NCBI GenBank assembly: GCA_947168725.1
Contig: CAMVNA010000001.1
Span: 124,001-188,000 of the forward strand
From: an uncultured bacterium
Lineage (GTDB): Bacteria; Patescibacteriota; Gracilibacteria; Absconditabacterales; Absconditicoccaceae
DNA: 64,000 nucleotides
Direction: 5' to 3'
The translations under genes and the position numbers were made by a program. This document shows positions 45,286 to 56,106 of this stretch, in pieces (positions within the stretch are counted from its first letter, which is position 1; each line of letters begins with the position of its first letter). The notes below the pieces were generated by a model. That model saw nothing but the letters and a program-made list of their open reading frames with translations, was not told where the DNA came from and did not search any database.

Positions 45286-46539
45286 ATGGCAGATTTAACT
45301 AACGTTTTAAGTGATAATCCACAGGAACAAAATCAAGACAATTTACAAAAATCTGAAACGTCTTGAGTTGGTGGGCTTTTAAATAATTGAATTAATAACA
45401 ATCCGGGAGAAAAATGAACCCTGGAAGATGGTTCTGTTATTTTGTCAGGCTGAACCCTTATGGATCCTGAAACTTATTTATTATATCTTGCTGAATTAAT
45501 GATTCATAATAAAAGTTCAGATATATATTTTACGTATTGAGAAGAACCCGCAATTAGAATTTATTGAGAAGTTCACAGGGTAATGACGGCTCCAAAATTG
45601 GAAGATACTACATTAGAAGCTATATCTAATATTCTTATGACAGAAGAAGATCAGATTTTGTATAAAGAAAATCTTAGTTGTGACCTCTGATATTCTGTAC
45701 ATGGACGTCGTTATAGAGTAAACATCTCTCGTCAAAGATGACATAAAATGATTGTGGCGAGGTTACTTGAGGAGAAAATTTTAACAATTCAAGAGTTGTG
45801 ATTGCCTGAGATTTTAAGAATATTAACAAAAAAGACGAGTTGAATAATTTTTGTAGCATGACCTACATGATCATGAAAATCTACAACACTTGCTGCAATG
45901 ATTGAAGAGATTAATACTACTAGGTCTTCTCATGTTATTACAATAGAAGATCCTATTGAATATATCTTTGAACCAAAAAAATGTATTTTTGAACAAAAGC
46001 AACTAGGTAAAGATGTCACTTCTTTTGCTTCTGCTATGAAATATGCGATGAGACAAAGACCTGATGTTATTTTGTTTGGTGAAACTAGAGATTCAGAATC
46101 TTTAAGAAATGCAATAGCATTAGCTGAAACTTGACACTTAGTTTTGACTACAATCCACTCGAGATCTGCAGAACAAACTATAAATAAAATTATTTCAATG
46201 GTGCCAGAAGATGAACAACCAATTATTAAGAACCAAATTTCTGAAAATATGACAGCTATAATTGTTCAAAAATTAATGACAGCAATTGAGTGAAAATGAA
46301 TGGTACCAGCACATGAAATCTTGTTAAATAACAAAGCAGTAGAAAATACAATCCGTGAAAATAAATTGAATCAATTGAGAAATGTAATGTATACTTATAG
46401 AAGTAGTGGAATGTGTTTGTTGGAAGATAGTCTTGTTAACTTAGTTAAGATGGGGAAAATTACACCTGAAATGGCTATGTTTAACGCAAATGACCGTAGT
46501 ACACTAAAAAGAGAATTAACAGAAAATGGATTGATCTAA
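45286..46539 (+). CDS. pilT: PilT-type type IV pilus retraction ATPase
   Basis: A 417-residue GspE/PilT family ATPase. A low-complexity Gln/Asn/Gly N-terminal extension of about 60 residues precedes the N-domain (SSDIYFTYGEEPAIRIYGEV). The core shows Walker A GPTGSGKSTT (residues 192-201; all three Gly are TGA), the Asp box VITIEDPIEYIF, Walker B AMRQRPDVILFGETRD and the His box HLVLTTIHS. Retraction ATPases power twitching and DNA uptake; no pilin-assembly genes are directly adjacent, but ComM and pilin-like proteins occur elsewhere in the window. Confidence 0.93.
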
Positions 46540-46598
46540 AATCTCAAACATTAATCGAAGTATAAGTTATCAAATAAAAAATATTATTCGGTTGAATA

Positions 46599-46625
46599 CC
46601 TCGTCCATAAAGGGCGAGGATTATT
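46599..46625 (+). terminator. Terminator after pilT
   Basis: CCTCGTCC ataaa GGGCGAGG followed by ATTATTTATT. A strong stem with a modest T tail. Confidence 0.75.
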
Positions 46626-46702
46626 TATTAAGTATTATCTTGAATTTTCAACGATAAATACTACATTAAAGTCAGGTTTTTAAATTGTAAACTTATTGTT
46701 GG

Positions 46703-46948
46703 ATGGATTATATGATGTTCGTTTATAGATGAACTGCAAGAGAATTAAGAAAAATTATATTAGCTATATTAAAATCATGAGTGGCTGATGAAATAAAGAG
46801 ATTCAATTATGTTCAAAATTATTCATTTAAAGAAAAAAATCTCGAAAAATCAGAAGAAAAAATTCTTTTAATTTATACTAAAGAACAGGATAATTTATTA
46901 GATTTTTTATCTAAATTCACACAAATAGAAAGAATAAATATAGACTAA
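46703..46948 (+). CDS. Small CutA-like protein
   Basis: An 81-residue protein. The strand-helix pattern MMFVYRGTARELRKIILAIL, then YVQNYSFKEKNLEKSEEKI and LLIYTKEQDNLLDFL resembles the CutA1 ferredoxin-like fold, but it is shorter than CutA (about 100-110) and lacks the HPYE-type end. The function is uncertain. An internal ATG (46712) is also possible. It lies 18 bases before the membrane protein gene. Confidence 0.45.
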
Positions 46949-46966
46949 TTTATCATACAATACAAT

Positions 46967-48142
46967 ATGAGAAAACAACAGTTGATACAATTATTACAAT
47001 TTATACTCGCATGGATATTATTATGATTATTTGTTGTTTTTGTAATGAAAGAATCTTTTGTTGATTTTATTCTTAAATACTGGCTATACCTTTTAATTGT
47101 AAGTGTTTCCTATTTCTACTACTATTCTATTGAATATGAACCGGATAAGAAATACAATCTTATTAGAAATGTTGTAATTTATGGTAATGTATATCTATTT
47201 CTTCATATATTTTTTCGTCCACTATTAAATATTTCTCATCAATTGTTTGTCTTGTTATGATTAATTATTTTGTGAATACAATGGACTACAACACTAAAAA
47301 GTAGATGGAGATATTTATTGCAAATAGTTTGATGAATATTCAGTTTTTTTATTATGATTTCTGGAATGTTTTATTTTTATCCAGAAGAACCGGATATAAG
47401 TTGATTTTTGGAGAACAAAGATAATAAAATTTCGGTTTTATGAGTGTGAAATTCCGTGGACAAAAGAGATGCATACATCAAAATAACAGGTTTAAAATGA
47501 AGTGAAGATTTTAATATACAGTCAAGTTTTGAAAGATCTTTATCAGAAAATGGGAAAATAGCATATCCTTCATTAAAAAAAAATAGAGATGAAAAAGTCA
47601 TAATCACTACTTCATATTGAGATTTGATTCAAGTATTTCCACAATCAGAAATTAGTTTAGAATTTTCTTGAAAAGACTTAAAAATGATAAAAAAACTAAA
47701 TTGAAAAATCTGATTTTTATCATGAATATTTGAATCTCAAGTAAAAGTTATATGAATGGATAAATTATCACAAGAGGAACAAAAGCGAATACAATGGGCA
47801 CAAGATATATATAAATATGAACTCATATCTTATCTAAAAAATCAAATTTCTGAAAGTAGAATCGATTTAGCAAATAATACAATAATGTATAATATTGATG
47901 GAAAGATCATCAAATTTTTATCAAAAATGTTTCCTGTTACTTTTGGTAAAAATTTACATAATTATAATGAATTTATGAAATATTTTTCGTTGCTTGAATG
48001 AGATGAGATAGATTTAAATAGATATACTATTAAACAGTGAACATGAGAGTCCATAAGCTCATTTTGGTGAAGTTTAAAAGAAAATATAAATATGTGAAAA
48101 AGTAATACTTATGGTTGGTTTAAAAAACCTAAAAAGAGATAA
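46967..48142 (+). CDS. Membrane protein of unknown function
   Basis: A 391-residue protein. Four hydrophobic segments (about 8-28, 33-51, 64-105 and 118-140) are followed by a soluble C-terminal part of about 250 residues with GVGNSVDKRDAYIKITGLKG and MDKLSQEEQK-x-IQWAQDI (x = CGA). The tail ends WFKKPKKR. Not recognised. It shares the strand with sufB (83 bases downstream). Confidence 0.6.
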
Positions 48143-48225
48143 TTTAAATAAAACACATAGTTTGTGGAATTGATTTTTCAGACTCATTTGTTATATTACT
48201 TTAAATTTATTTTTTATTTTTAAAA

Positions 48226-49611
48226 GTGGTAAACAAATCGTTTATAGATAATCCCGATAACGTATTCTATGATATATTTTTGAAATGATTAAACGAAGAA
48301 ACTATCAAAAAAATATCATTTGATTTAGATGAGCCTAGTCGAATATTAAATCATAGATTACAAAGTTTAAAAGTTTTTTATGAAATTAAAAAACCATCAT
48401 TTTGACCAGATATTTCATCCATAGATTTTGATAACCTTGTTTATTATGCTAAACCCAAGAAATGATTTACAGGAGCGGCTGATTCACGAGATAAAGTCCC
48501 ACAAAACATCAAAAATATATTTCAACGTCTAAATATTCCAGAAGCAGAACAACAATTTTTAGCATGAGTATGATGACAATTTGATTCATCAGTAGTCTAT
48601 CATAAGCTCAAAGAAAAACGACAAAAAAGCTGAATAATTTTTGACGATATTTCAGTTGCTATCCGTGAACATTGAGATTTAGTTCAGAAATATTTCATGA
48701 AACTCGTTCCTCCCACTGATCATCAATTTGCTGCACTTCATGGAGCTGTTTGGAGTGGTGGAACTTTTGTTTATATCCCCAAATGAGTTAAAATATCTGA
48801 TCCATTACAAGCATATTTTCGTATGAATACTTATGAATGAGGACAATTTGAACACACTCTAATAATTCTTGAAGATGAAACAAGCTGTAGCTATATAGAA
48901 TGATGTTCTGCGCCAAAATATGATAAACGTTCACTTCATGCTGGTTGTGTAGAGATTTTCGTATGAAAAAATTCATCGATGCGTTATACATCAGTAGAAA
49001 ATCGGTCATTAAATACATTTAATCTGAATACAAAACGTGCCTTAGTTGAAGAAAATAGCCATATGGAATGGATTTGAGGGAATTTAGGTTCATGAGCTAC
49101 AATGCTATATCCTTGTTCCATTTTGAAATGAGATAATTCTACTTCTGATAACCTTTCATTGGTAGTAGCATCCACAAATCAACATCAGGATGTATGAACT
49201 AAAGTTATCCATATATGAAAAAACACATCCTCAAACACCATTTCTAAATCAATCTCAAAAAGTTGATGAGTAAATACGTATCGTTGATTAATTCAAATTC
49301 AACCAGGTGCAGAAAATGCTGTAGCTTCAACGCGTTGTGATGCTTTACTTTTAGACGAAATTTCTATTTCAGATACGATTCCAGTTATTGAAATTAAAAC
49401 TGATGATGCAACAGTTTCTCATGAAGCTACTGCGTGAAAAATCGATGAAAATCAGCTTTTTTATCTAATGAGTAGATGATTAACTGAAGAAAAAGCTATG
49501 GCAATGATTGTAAATGGATTCATTTCATCTATTACCAAAGAACTCCCTCTAGAATATGCATGAGAACTCAATCATCTAATACAAATGGAAATGGAAAATA
49601 GTATAGGATAA
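48226..49611 (+). CDS. sufB: Fe-S cluster scaffold protein SufB
   Basis: A 461-residue SUF scaffold subunit. Alignment by eye to the family gives four sites where CGA or CGG equals the conserved Trp: EPS-W-ILNHRLQSLK (48340), SWDKVPQNIK (48487), KEKWQKSGIIF (48619) and ENWSLNTFNL (CGG, 49003). By contrast YRG and the Arg of TRCDALL are CGT. The usual GTG start gives VVNKSFIDNPDNV. SufB works with the SufC ATPase and SufD; neither is adjacent here, which is unusual. Gly in the core, for example GGTFVYIP, mixes GGT and GGA with TGA elsewhere. Confidence 0.95.
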
Positions 49612-49648
49612 TATTTCAAGTCAATATAACGATAAAAACAATAAAAAG

Positions 49649-49678
49649 TCCTGTAAAATTTGACAGGATTTTTTTTTT
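49649..49678 (+). terminator. Terminator after sufB
   Basis: TCCTGT aaaatttg ACAGGA followed by ten T or near-T bases. Confidence 0.88.
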
Positions 49679-49728
49679 GAATATAATTTGAATATAGGAT
49701 GTATTTTACATGTTTTAAACAAAAAGAT

Positions 49729-52674
49729 ATGAAAATTTCAAAATCAGGATTATTAAATTTATCATTGGTTTTTACAGTACTTGGACTATGACTAGTAGCT
49801 GTATCTATGGCCCAAAGACAATTATATGTAGATCTAAATAACGCAGCCCAGTATATGGAGAAAGTGAAATTCATTTCAACCTGATCGAATGATTCAGCGT
49901 TTTTGGAACAAATTGGTGATGGTTCTGTGAAAATACAAACGAATAATTTTATTCTATCTAGGACATGAAGCGACGAAAATATTATTTCTGGTGCATATTA
50001 TTCTAGTATCCTATGATGAATAAAAAACAAAATTGAATGAAAAATAAGAAAGGGTACAAATGTAATAATTGGATGATCAGAAAATTTAATAAATAGTGAA
50101 TATAATGTAATTTTATGATGAAAATGAAATCAAATAGAAAACTGAAAATATTCAGTAATTCTTTGATGAAAAGACAACAATTTAAGCTGAGATTACTCTG
50201 TTATATTGTGATCCGATAATAAGCTAGAAGGTTCACAATCTACTGTGGTATGAAAAAGTGGATATGTAAAAGGTAATTACTCTGCTGCTTTATGAACAAA
50301 TTCTAAAGTAGAAGCAAATAATTCTTTTTTGTGGACCGATGGTAGTACCACAGAAACTTTGACAGGAGATAATCTATTTGTAATTATGGCAGGTAGTGGA
50401 ATGATAATCAACAACAACGTAGCTCACAGATTTGCTAAACTAACTATATGATGACCTCTTATTGTTTCTAGTAAAAATACAGATGAGAACATTCAATGTG
50501 GAACATGAAAAGGTTGATGAATACTGAAAATAAAAAATGCTGGTAGTCAAATGTGTCTATGTAGCTGTAATGGATCGTGACGAAATTCTATGCTAGGAAA
50601 GGGTAAATGTATGGGTATATGTGACTCAAGTATAAAGCCAGAATGTGGTAATGATGTACAAAGAATTAAAGTATGAAATTTTATCGAATATTCTTGATCT
50701 TGTATTTTTGGAAGGGTGGTAAAATGAACATGAGCTTACTTGGTAACAAAAGATGATAAGGTACACTGGTCATGTCAAACTGATGATGGGCAAACAATCG
50801 GATGTTCAGGTACTGCTACAGGTTATCCATACAGATCATGTTGAGGAAGTCATCCGACGGCATGAGTAATTGTCTGAAGTTCAGTATACGTAGAAGTTAA
50901 TTGAATTAAAGCTTGGTATTATACATCAGGTTCGACCCCATGAGTGTGTGAATATACTTGTGATACAAGTAAAGGTTATCATTGGAATGGTGAAATGTGT
51001 GTTAATACATATGAATGTATATGAGATCAGCCATGAGAGAATACAACAAGATCAACAGTAGTACCAACATGATGAAATAAATCATGGACTTATAGAGAAA
51101 CATGAACATTATGAGCATGTGAGTGGAGATGCGAGAACTCAGATTATGAAAGAGATTGAGATACAATGAATTGTAAACCAAAAACATATGCTTGTCAATG
51201 AACAATGCCGTGAGCACATACGAAAACATGATCTAATGTAACAACACAACAAAATCAACAATGGGAATATACATGAAGTTCAACTCCATGAGCATGTGAA
51301 TGGACGTGTATTGATTGATATAAACCTAAGAGTGATGGAAGTAAATCATGTGAACCATCAACATATATATGTACATGAACGGCGCCATGATTACATACAA
51401 CAAGATCAACAGTAGCACCAACATGATCAAATAAATCATGGACTTATAGAGAAACATGAACATTATGAGCATGTGAGTGGAGATGCGAGAACTCAGATTA
51501 TGAAAGAGATTGAGATACAATGAATTGTAAACCAAAAACATATGCTTGTCAATGAACAATGCCGTGAGCACATACGAAAACATGATCTAATGTAACAACA
51601 CAACAAAATCAACAATGGGAATATGTAAATAATCCGAATCCATGAGTGTGTGAATGGGCATGTGAGGACGCATCTTATTATAGGGTGCCTGGTAGTAATT
51701 ATTGTGCGGAAAGGGTTTCATGAATTTGTTCTTTAACTCATTTTAATTGTGAATGATGAAATCCGTCTGAAGAATACACATGATCTGACGCTTGGACATG
51801 GAAATGTTGAGATGCTGAGTGTAAAGAATGTAGAGAAGATAATTGATATTATTTATCCGGTTGAACATGTGAACTATGTACTAATTTTTACTTTGATGTT
51901 CATAGTGTTTCGTGATGTGTTGTTAATTATCATATTGCTCCGTATACGCCAAGTTGGACAACTTTGAATAATTTAGGTCTATACTATAGTCGTAATAATA
52001 CTAATAATTTTCAATATTATTATTATGGTTTGCAGACTTGATGAAAAACTTATCCAGGTGCTATTGTTTGAAATTGATACGCTTGAATTGTTTATTTTAG
52101 GATAAAGGATAATGCAAAAAATTGTTTTGGAAAAATTACATCAACTGAAGTAGAAACTCAAAGTTGTTGAGGTTCCACATCATCATGTACTTGTGCAAAT
52201 AGAAAAACATTTCATGATAGAAATTGTTTGAATTGGAAATACGATATTTTATACTCATCGAACAGAACAGAGATAGCAACAATTTCAACAAGTGGTGTGA
52301 GTGGAAATTCAAGTAATTATTTCGGTAAGGTGGCAACATGTAACACTAATTCTTCTTATACAGACACTTCCTGTAATATCATTGGTTCCAATCTGTGTTG
52401 TTGTCAAAATTCATCGGACTGTAGACTATCAACAAATTGATCTAGTCCAATGGCATGTCCTCAAAAATATTATTTTTTCGGTAACTCACGACAATTATAT
52501 CAGACTATCTCTAATAAAGTTAGTTCAGCTTTTGCTGGTAACCCTACTTTATATATTCCATCAACAGAGGGTCAGTGGTGTAGAATTAAACTAAAGTATA
52601 TTACAACATCATATGGTTGAGGCGGAACATATTATGTGGAAGAAAGTACTAAATTGTGAAGTCTGCAATGTTAG
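49729..52674 (+). CDS. Giant cysteine-rich, beta-roll adhesin-like surface protein
   Basis: A 981-residue exported protein. One membrane or signal helix (residues about 10-30) is followed by a Gly/Asn/Ser-rich region (about 60-220) of short repeats (VIIGGSENL, VILGGKGNQIENG, VILGGKDNN, VILGSDN). These resemble the left-handed beta-roll heads of YadA-type trimeric adhesins. The rest is a chain of Cys-rich repeats (GACEWRC..., KTYACQGTMPGAHTKTGSNV). Two blocks of 76 residues are nearly identical and 354 bp apart (51043-51270 and 51397-51624). A C-terminal region from about 620 has its own Cys pattern with CCCQNSSDC. I infer a host-contact or fibre protein. TGA is used very heavily for Gly. Confidence 0.75.
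51043..51624 (+). repeat. Duplicated 228-bp block, offset 354 bp, inside the adhesin gene
   Basis: 51043-51270 and 51397-51624 are near-identical, differing at a few bases. The unit encodes 76 residues and the offset 118 residues. It is an in-frame duplication. Confidence 0.9.
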
Positions 52675-52685
52675 ATACGGCTTCC

Positions 52686-54776
52686 TTAAATATTGATTGA
52701 AAAATCTTTGTCTATATTTAGTCCGTTCCAATTATCGTCTATAGCAATGATTTTTCAATTTATAATTTTTCATTTGTATCACATTTTAGCACATAAATTT
52801 CAGTTTAATCTCCATTGTAAATTCATAGGATTCTGACTTTTGATTAATGATTTATTTTTCTCATTATAAGCTATCCATTGTCAATTTATCTTAACTTCAG
52901 CTCAAGGGATATCAAAAATTACTCCTTTATAGTATCATTTATTTAGAGAAATAGTTTCTCATACGTTAATTTGAGTTGGTAAATTGGTGGGCATACAATA
53001 TTTCTTAAAGAATCATGCAGGATTCATCAGGATTAATGATTGGTCTTCTCAATTAAATTTAATATGATCTCTAAGGTCAGTAGATGATTTAATCATGTTT
53101 AGTAATTCATTTACATCTTGTACTTCGGCAAACATTTGAAAACATAAATCAGCTATTGCAACATTTACGTAATTAGTATAAGATGTAGCATATTTTCAAG
53201 ATTCACCTTCAATTTTTCATGATGCAGCTGAGTGAGCAGGAAAGGCACGTCAAGCAAATAAACTATTATTATTAAATCATACTGGAAACTTACTACTTTC
53301 ATATGTTTCATTTGTTTGATCTATATTCCCATTAGCGTTTGTTCATATGGTGACAATTAAATGGTTATTTGCATTATTATTTTTTCCATTACTAGCTGAT
53401 GCTAGAGAGTAAACTCAATGTTCGTCTCCATCTACAGTTTCATTGTAAATCTTATTTTTTAATATTCCCGCTTCATGTCCTATGTTTGTTCCAGCAACAA
53501 ATATTATAAAATTAGGGGATTTACTTAAATCTTTTCGTTTGTTGATTTCAGATATCCAACCATTATACCAAGATTTACTACCGTATCAAAAACTTGAGTT
53601 TCAAAAAATATAAATATTGTTTGGATTTTGTTGTATCATATTTTTGACGGCATCGAGTCATCATGAATCTCGTATCTTAAAATTTGTATGATTAATAAGA
53701 GAATTTAAAATATGCCATTCTTTATGTGCATGGTTTCCAGGTTCGTGACTTATTGATCATATGCTTTCATAATTGTTATATCAACTAGGTTGTTCACAAG
53801 TCATTCCTGTATTGAGTCTATTCATTAGTTGTTGATATTCAGCAGCGGAATGATTACCAGCACCATATTTCCACATCATATCTCTAATTTTAGTAGCTTC
53901 AGCTATTCTTAGATGTTCTATGTGTTCATATACATTCTTGTCTCATGATTCTACTTGTCATATAATTGGTAATATGTCTACAGGTCTGATATTATTTATT
54001 TCCATTGCTTGATATTCTAGAGCTTGAATGTTCTTATTTACTTTTTCTGTAACTATATTACCATTCTTATCTTTTACTGTAAGTATGATTGTACATGTTC
54101 ATGGATATTGTGGAGTATAATGATTAGGATCAGTAATCTGTGTAGTTTCTCAGTCCATTTCTATTTCTACTTTTACTAAGCTAGCTCCATTTCAAAAAGT
54201 TATTCAATTAAGTAGATTTACTTCTTGATCTACTTGCATATTTAAATTTTGAAGATTCTCTAATCATGAAATTAATTGATTGCTTACAGTTAATTTGATG
54301 TCTATAGTTTTTGCGTTTCCAGCTTCGTCTGTTACTTTTACAGTTAATATTCATCATTCATTCACAATGGTTCATGAAGAAATAGTTTTTCAGTTTATAG
54401 ATAACTCTACTTTACAATTTTTAGTTACATTATCTGTCCATGATGCTACTAAAGTATCTCATATATAGAGCTGATTTCAGCTAACACGAACTTGTTTTCA
54501 TCATGTAATATCTACGTCATGTTGGCTTACGTTTACAGTAGGAGCAATAGTATCACTTGGATTATCTGGTTCATCATCACTACATGCAGTTAATACAGTA
54601 GCAACTGCTGCTCAAGTTGCAGGAATAGTAGCAGCAGGTAATCATCATAAAGATATAGATCCAGCAGCTATAACTGGCGCTAGTACTTTTCTGCTAGAAT
54701 TTCTAATTCTTTCCAAAAGTCATCATTTGTGCTCATTTAGTTCATTAGAATTGATAGAATTTAGATTGTCGGCCAT
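52686..54776 (-). CDS. Exported subtilase-like protein with Ig-like N-terminal domains
   Basis: A 696-residue protein. After a charged start, a hydrophobic stretch (about 25-55) ends VLTACSD, possibly a lipobox. Two Ig-like domains follow (DVDITGGKQVRVSGNQLYIG ... LTVKVTDEAGN). From about 280 the sequence has the layout of an S8 subtilase: SISHEPGNHAHKEWHIL (His region), NIYIFGNSSFGYG, FIIFVAGTNIGHEAG (AAGN-like) and YATSYTNYVNVAIADL (GTSxAxP-like with Ser). The last two differ from consensus, so catalytic activity is doubtful. It converges on the adhesin gene with only 11 bases between. Confidence 0.6.
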
Positions 54777-54935
54777 AGTAATATTTTGTAGTGATAAAAT
54801 ATATACAAATAAATTATTATGTTTTTTGTATGAAAAGTCAAGCAACTAATTTTGTAAGATTTGTATTTTTAGCTTGCTATTTTGTCAATTTTTTCTATAA
54901 GTGAAATCGGTTTTTATATGTTATAAATTAATCTC

Positions 54936-55490
54936 ATGGTAAAGATTACAACTTCTGATGTTAAAAAATGATCAATTTTATTAATTGATGGAAAACTGTT
55001 TAAAGTAACTGAAACGGCACACACTCATATGTGAAGAGGTGGAGCAAACGACACATATAAAGTAAAAGATATCGTAACATGAAAATCTAATGTGTTTACT
55101 TATAATTCTGGAGCAATACTAGAACAAGCTGAAATAGCTACTCAAAACGCTGTTTATTTATATAACTCAGGTGATACATACTCTTTTATGGAAAATGATA
55201 CAGGAGAGATTTATGATATCGAAAAAGAAAAAATAGATGATATTATTTGATATTTAAAAGATAACTTGGACGTATATCTACAAATGTATCAATGAAATGT
55301 GATAAATGTAATTCTGCCTTCTACGATTACGTACAAAATCACATCTACAGTTCCAGGTGTAAAATGAGATAGAGCTCAAGCCTGAACTAAACCAGCTACT
55401 ATCGAAACATGAATGGAAATCCAAGTTCCTCTTTATAAGGAAGAATGAGATGAAGTCGTTGTAAATACTTTAACTGGTACTGTTAACTAA
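54936..55490 (+). CDS. efp: Translation elongation factor P
   Basis: A 184-residue three-domain factor that rescues ribosomes stalled at polyproline. The N-terminal start MVKITTSDVKKGSILLIDGK, the tip loop HTHMGRGGA and the C-terminal GVKGDRAQAGTKPATIETGM with QVPLY are clear. Residue 34 at the tip is Arg (AGA), where many bacteria have Lys; Arg EF-P variants are known. Several Gly are TGA. It is followed by a strong terminator. Confidence 0.95.
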
Positions 55491-55512
55491 TTTGACATAA
55501 ACCTCACCTAAA

Positions 55513-55539
55513 CCCTCTCCTATCAGGAGAGGTTTTTTT
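55513..55539 (+). terminator. Terminator after efp
   Basis: CCTCTCC tatca GGAGAGG followed by eight T. Confidence 0.93.
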
Positions 55540-55580
55540 TATAAAAATAAAAAATCACCCTTAAAGAGTGCTTTTTATGG

Positions 55581-55662
55581 TACCGGGAACAGGACTCGAA
55601 CCTGCACACCGTAAGGCACTTGGTTCTAAGCCAAGCATGTCTACCAATTCCATCATCCCGGC
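55581..55662 (-). tRNA. tRNA-Leu(TAG)
   Basis: Class II tRNA, acceptor GCCGGGA / TCCCGGT, anticodon loop CTTAGAA, long variable arm. Last of five in tandem on this strand. Confidence 0.93.
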
Positions 55663-55671
55663 ATATATATT

Positions 55672-55744
55672 TTCGGGACCTAGGATTCGAACCTAGAACC
55701 CCCAGATTCAGAGTCTGATGCTCTACCAATTAAGCTAGTCCCGA
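55672..55744 (-). tRNA. tRNA-Gln(CTG)
   Basis: Acceptor TCGGGAC / GTCCCGA, anticodon loop CTCTGAA (CTG), discriminator A. Confidence 0.88.
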
Positions 55745-55762
55745 CTATCAAATCTTTTTTGG

Positions 55763-55834
55763 TTGCGGAGGATGGAATTGAACCACCTACCTTCGGGTTA
55801 TGAGCCCGACGAGATACCGTTTCTCCACTCCGCA
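55763..55834 (-). tRNA. Initiator tRNA-fMet(CAT)
   Basis: The anticodon arm CGGGCTCATAACCCG has three consecutive G-C pairs, the initiator hallmark. The acceptor is TGCGGAG / CTCCGCA, giving T1-A72 in place of the usual C1xA72 mismatch. Confidence 0.9.
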
Positions 55835-55843
55835 ATATCAATT

Positions 55844-55914
55844 CTGGGGAACCAGGATTCGAACCTGGACAAACGGAGTCAAAGTCCGGTGTCCTACCTT
55901 TAGACGATTCCCCA
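55844..55914 (-). tRNA. tRNA-Gln(TTG)
   Basis: Acceptor TGGGGAA / TTCCCCA, anticodon loop CTTTGAC (TTG), discriminator G. Confidence 0.92.
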
Positions 55915-55934
55915 ATGTATTGGCAATTAGTAAC

Positions 55935-56016
55935 TGCTGAGGAAGGGACTCGAACCCTCAAGCCATAAGGCATACGCACCTCAAGCGTACATGTATACCA
56001 GTTCCATCACCTCAGC
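55935..56016 (-). tRNA. tRNA-Leu(GAG)
   Basis: Class II tRNA, acceptor GCTGAGG / CCTCAGC, anticodon loop TTGAGGT (GAG), discriminator A. First of the five-tRNA series. Confidence 0.92.
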
Positions 56017-56106
56017 ACTAATCAATGCTGTGGATGAAATATAATAATTTTCCATTAAAAATCAAACAGAAAATCACTTTTACGCGTTATTGGTGTATTG
56101 TTTTTG

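Noticed and set aside
55523-55979. Overlapping minus-strand protein frames in the tRNA cluster
   Set aside because: They translate tRNA genes; the cloverleaf structures explain the sequence.
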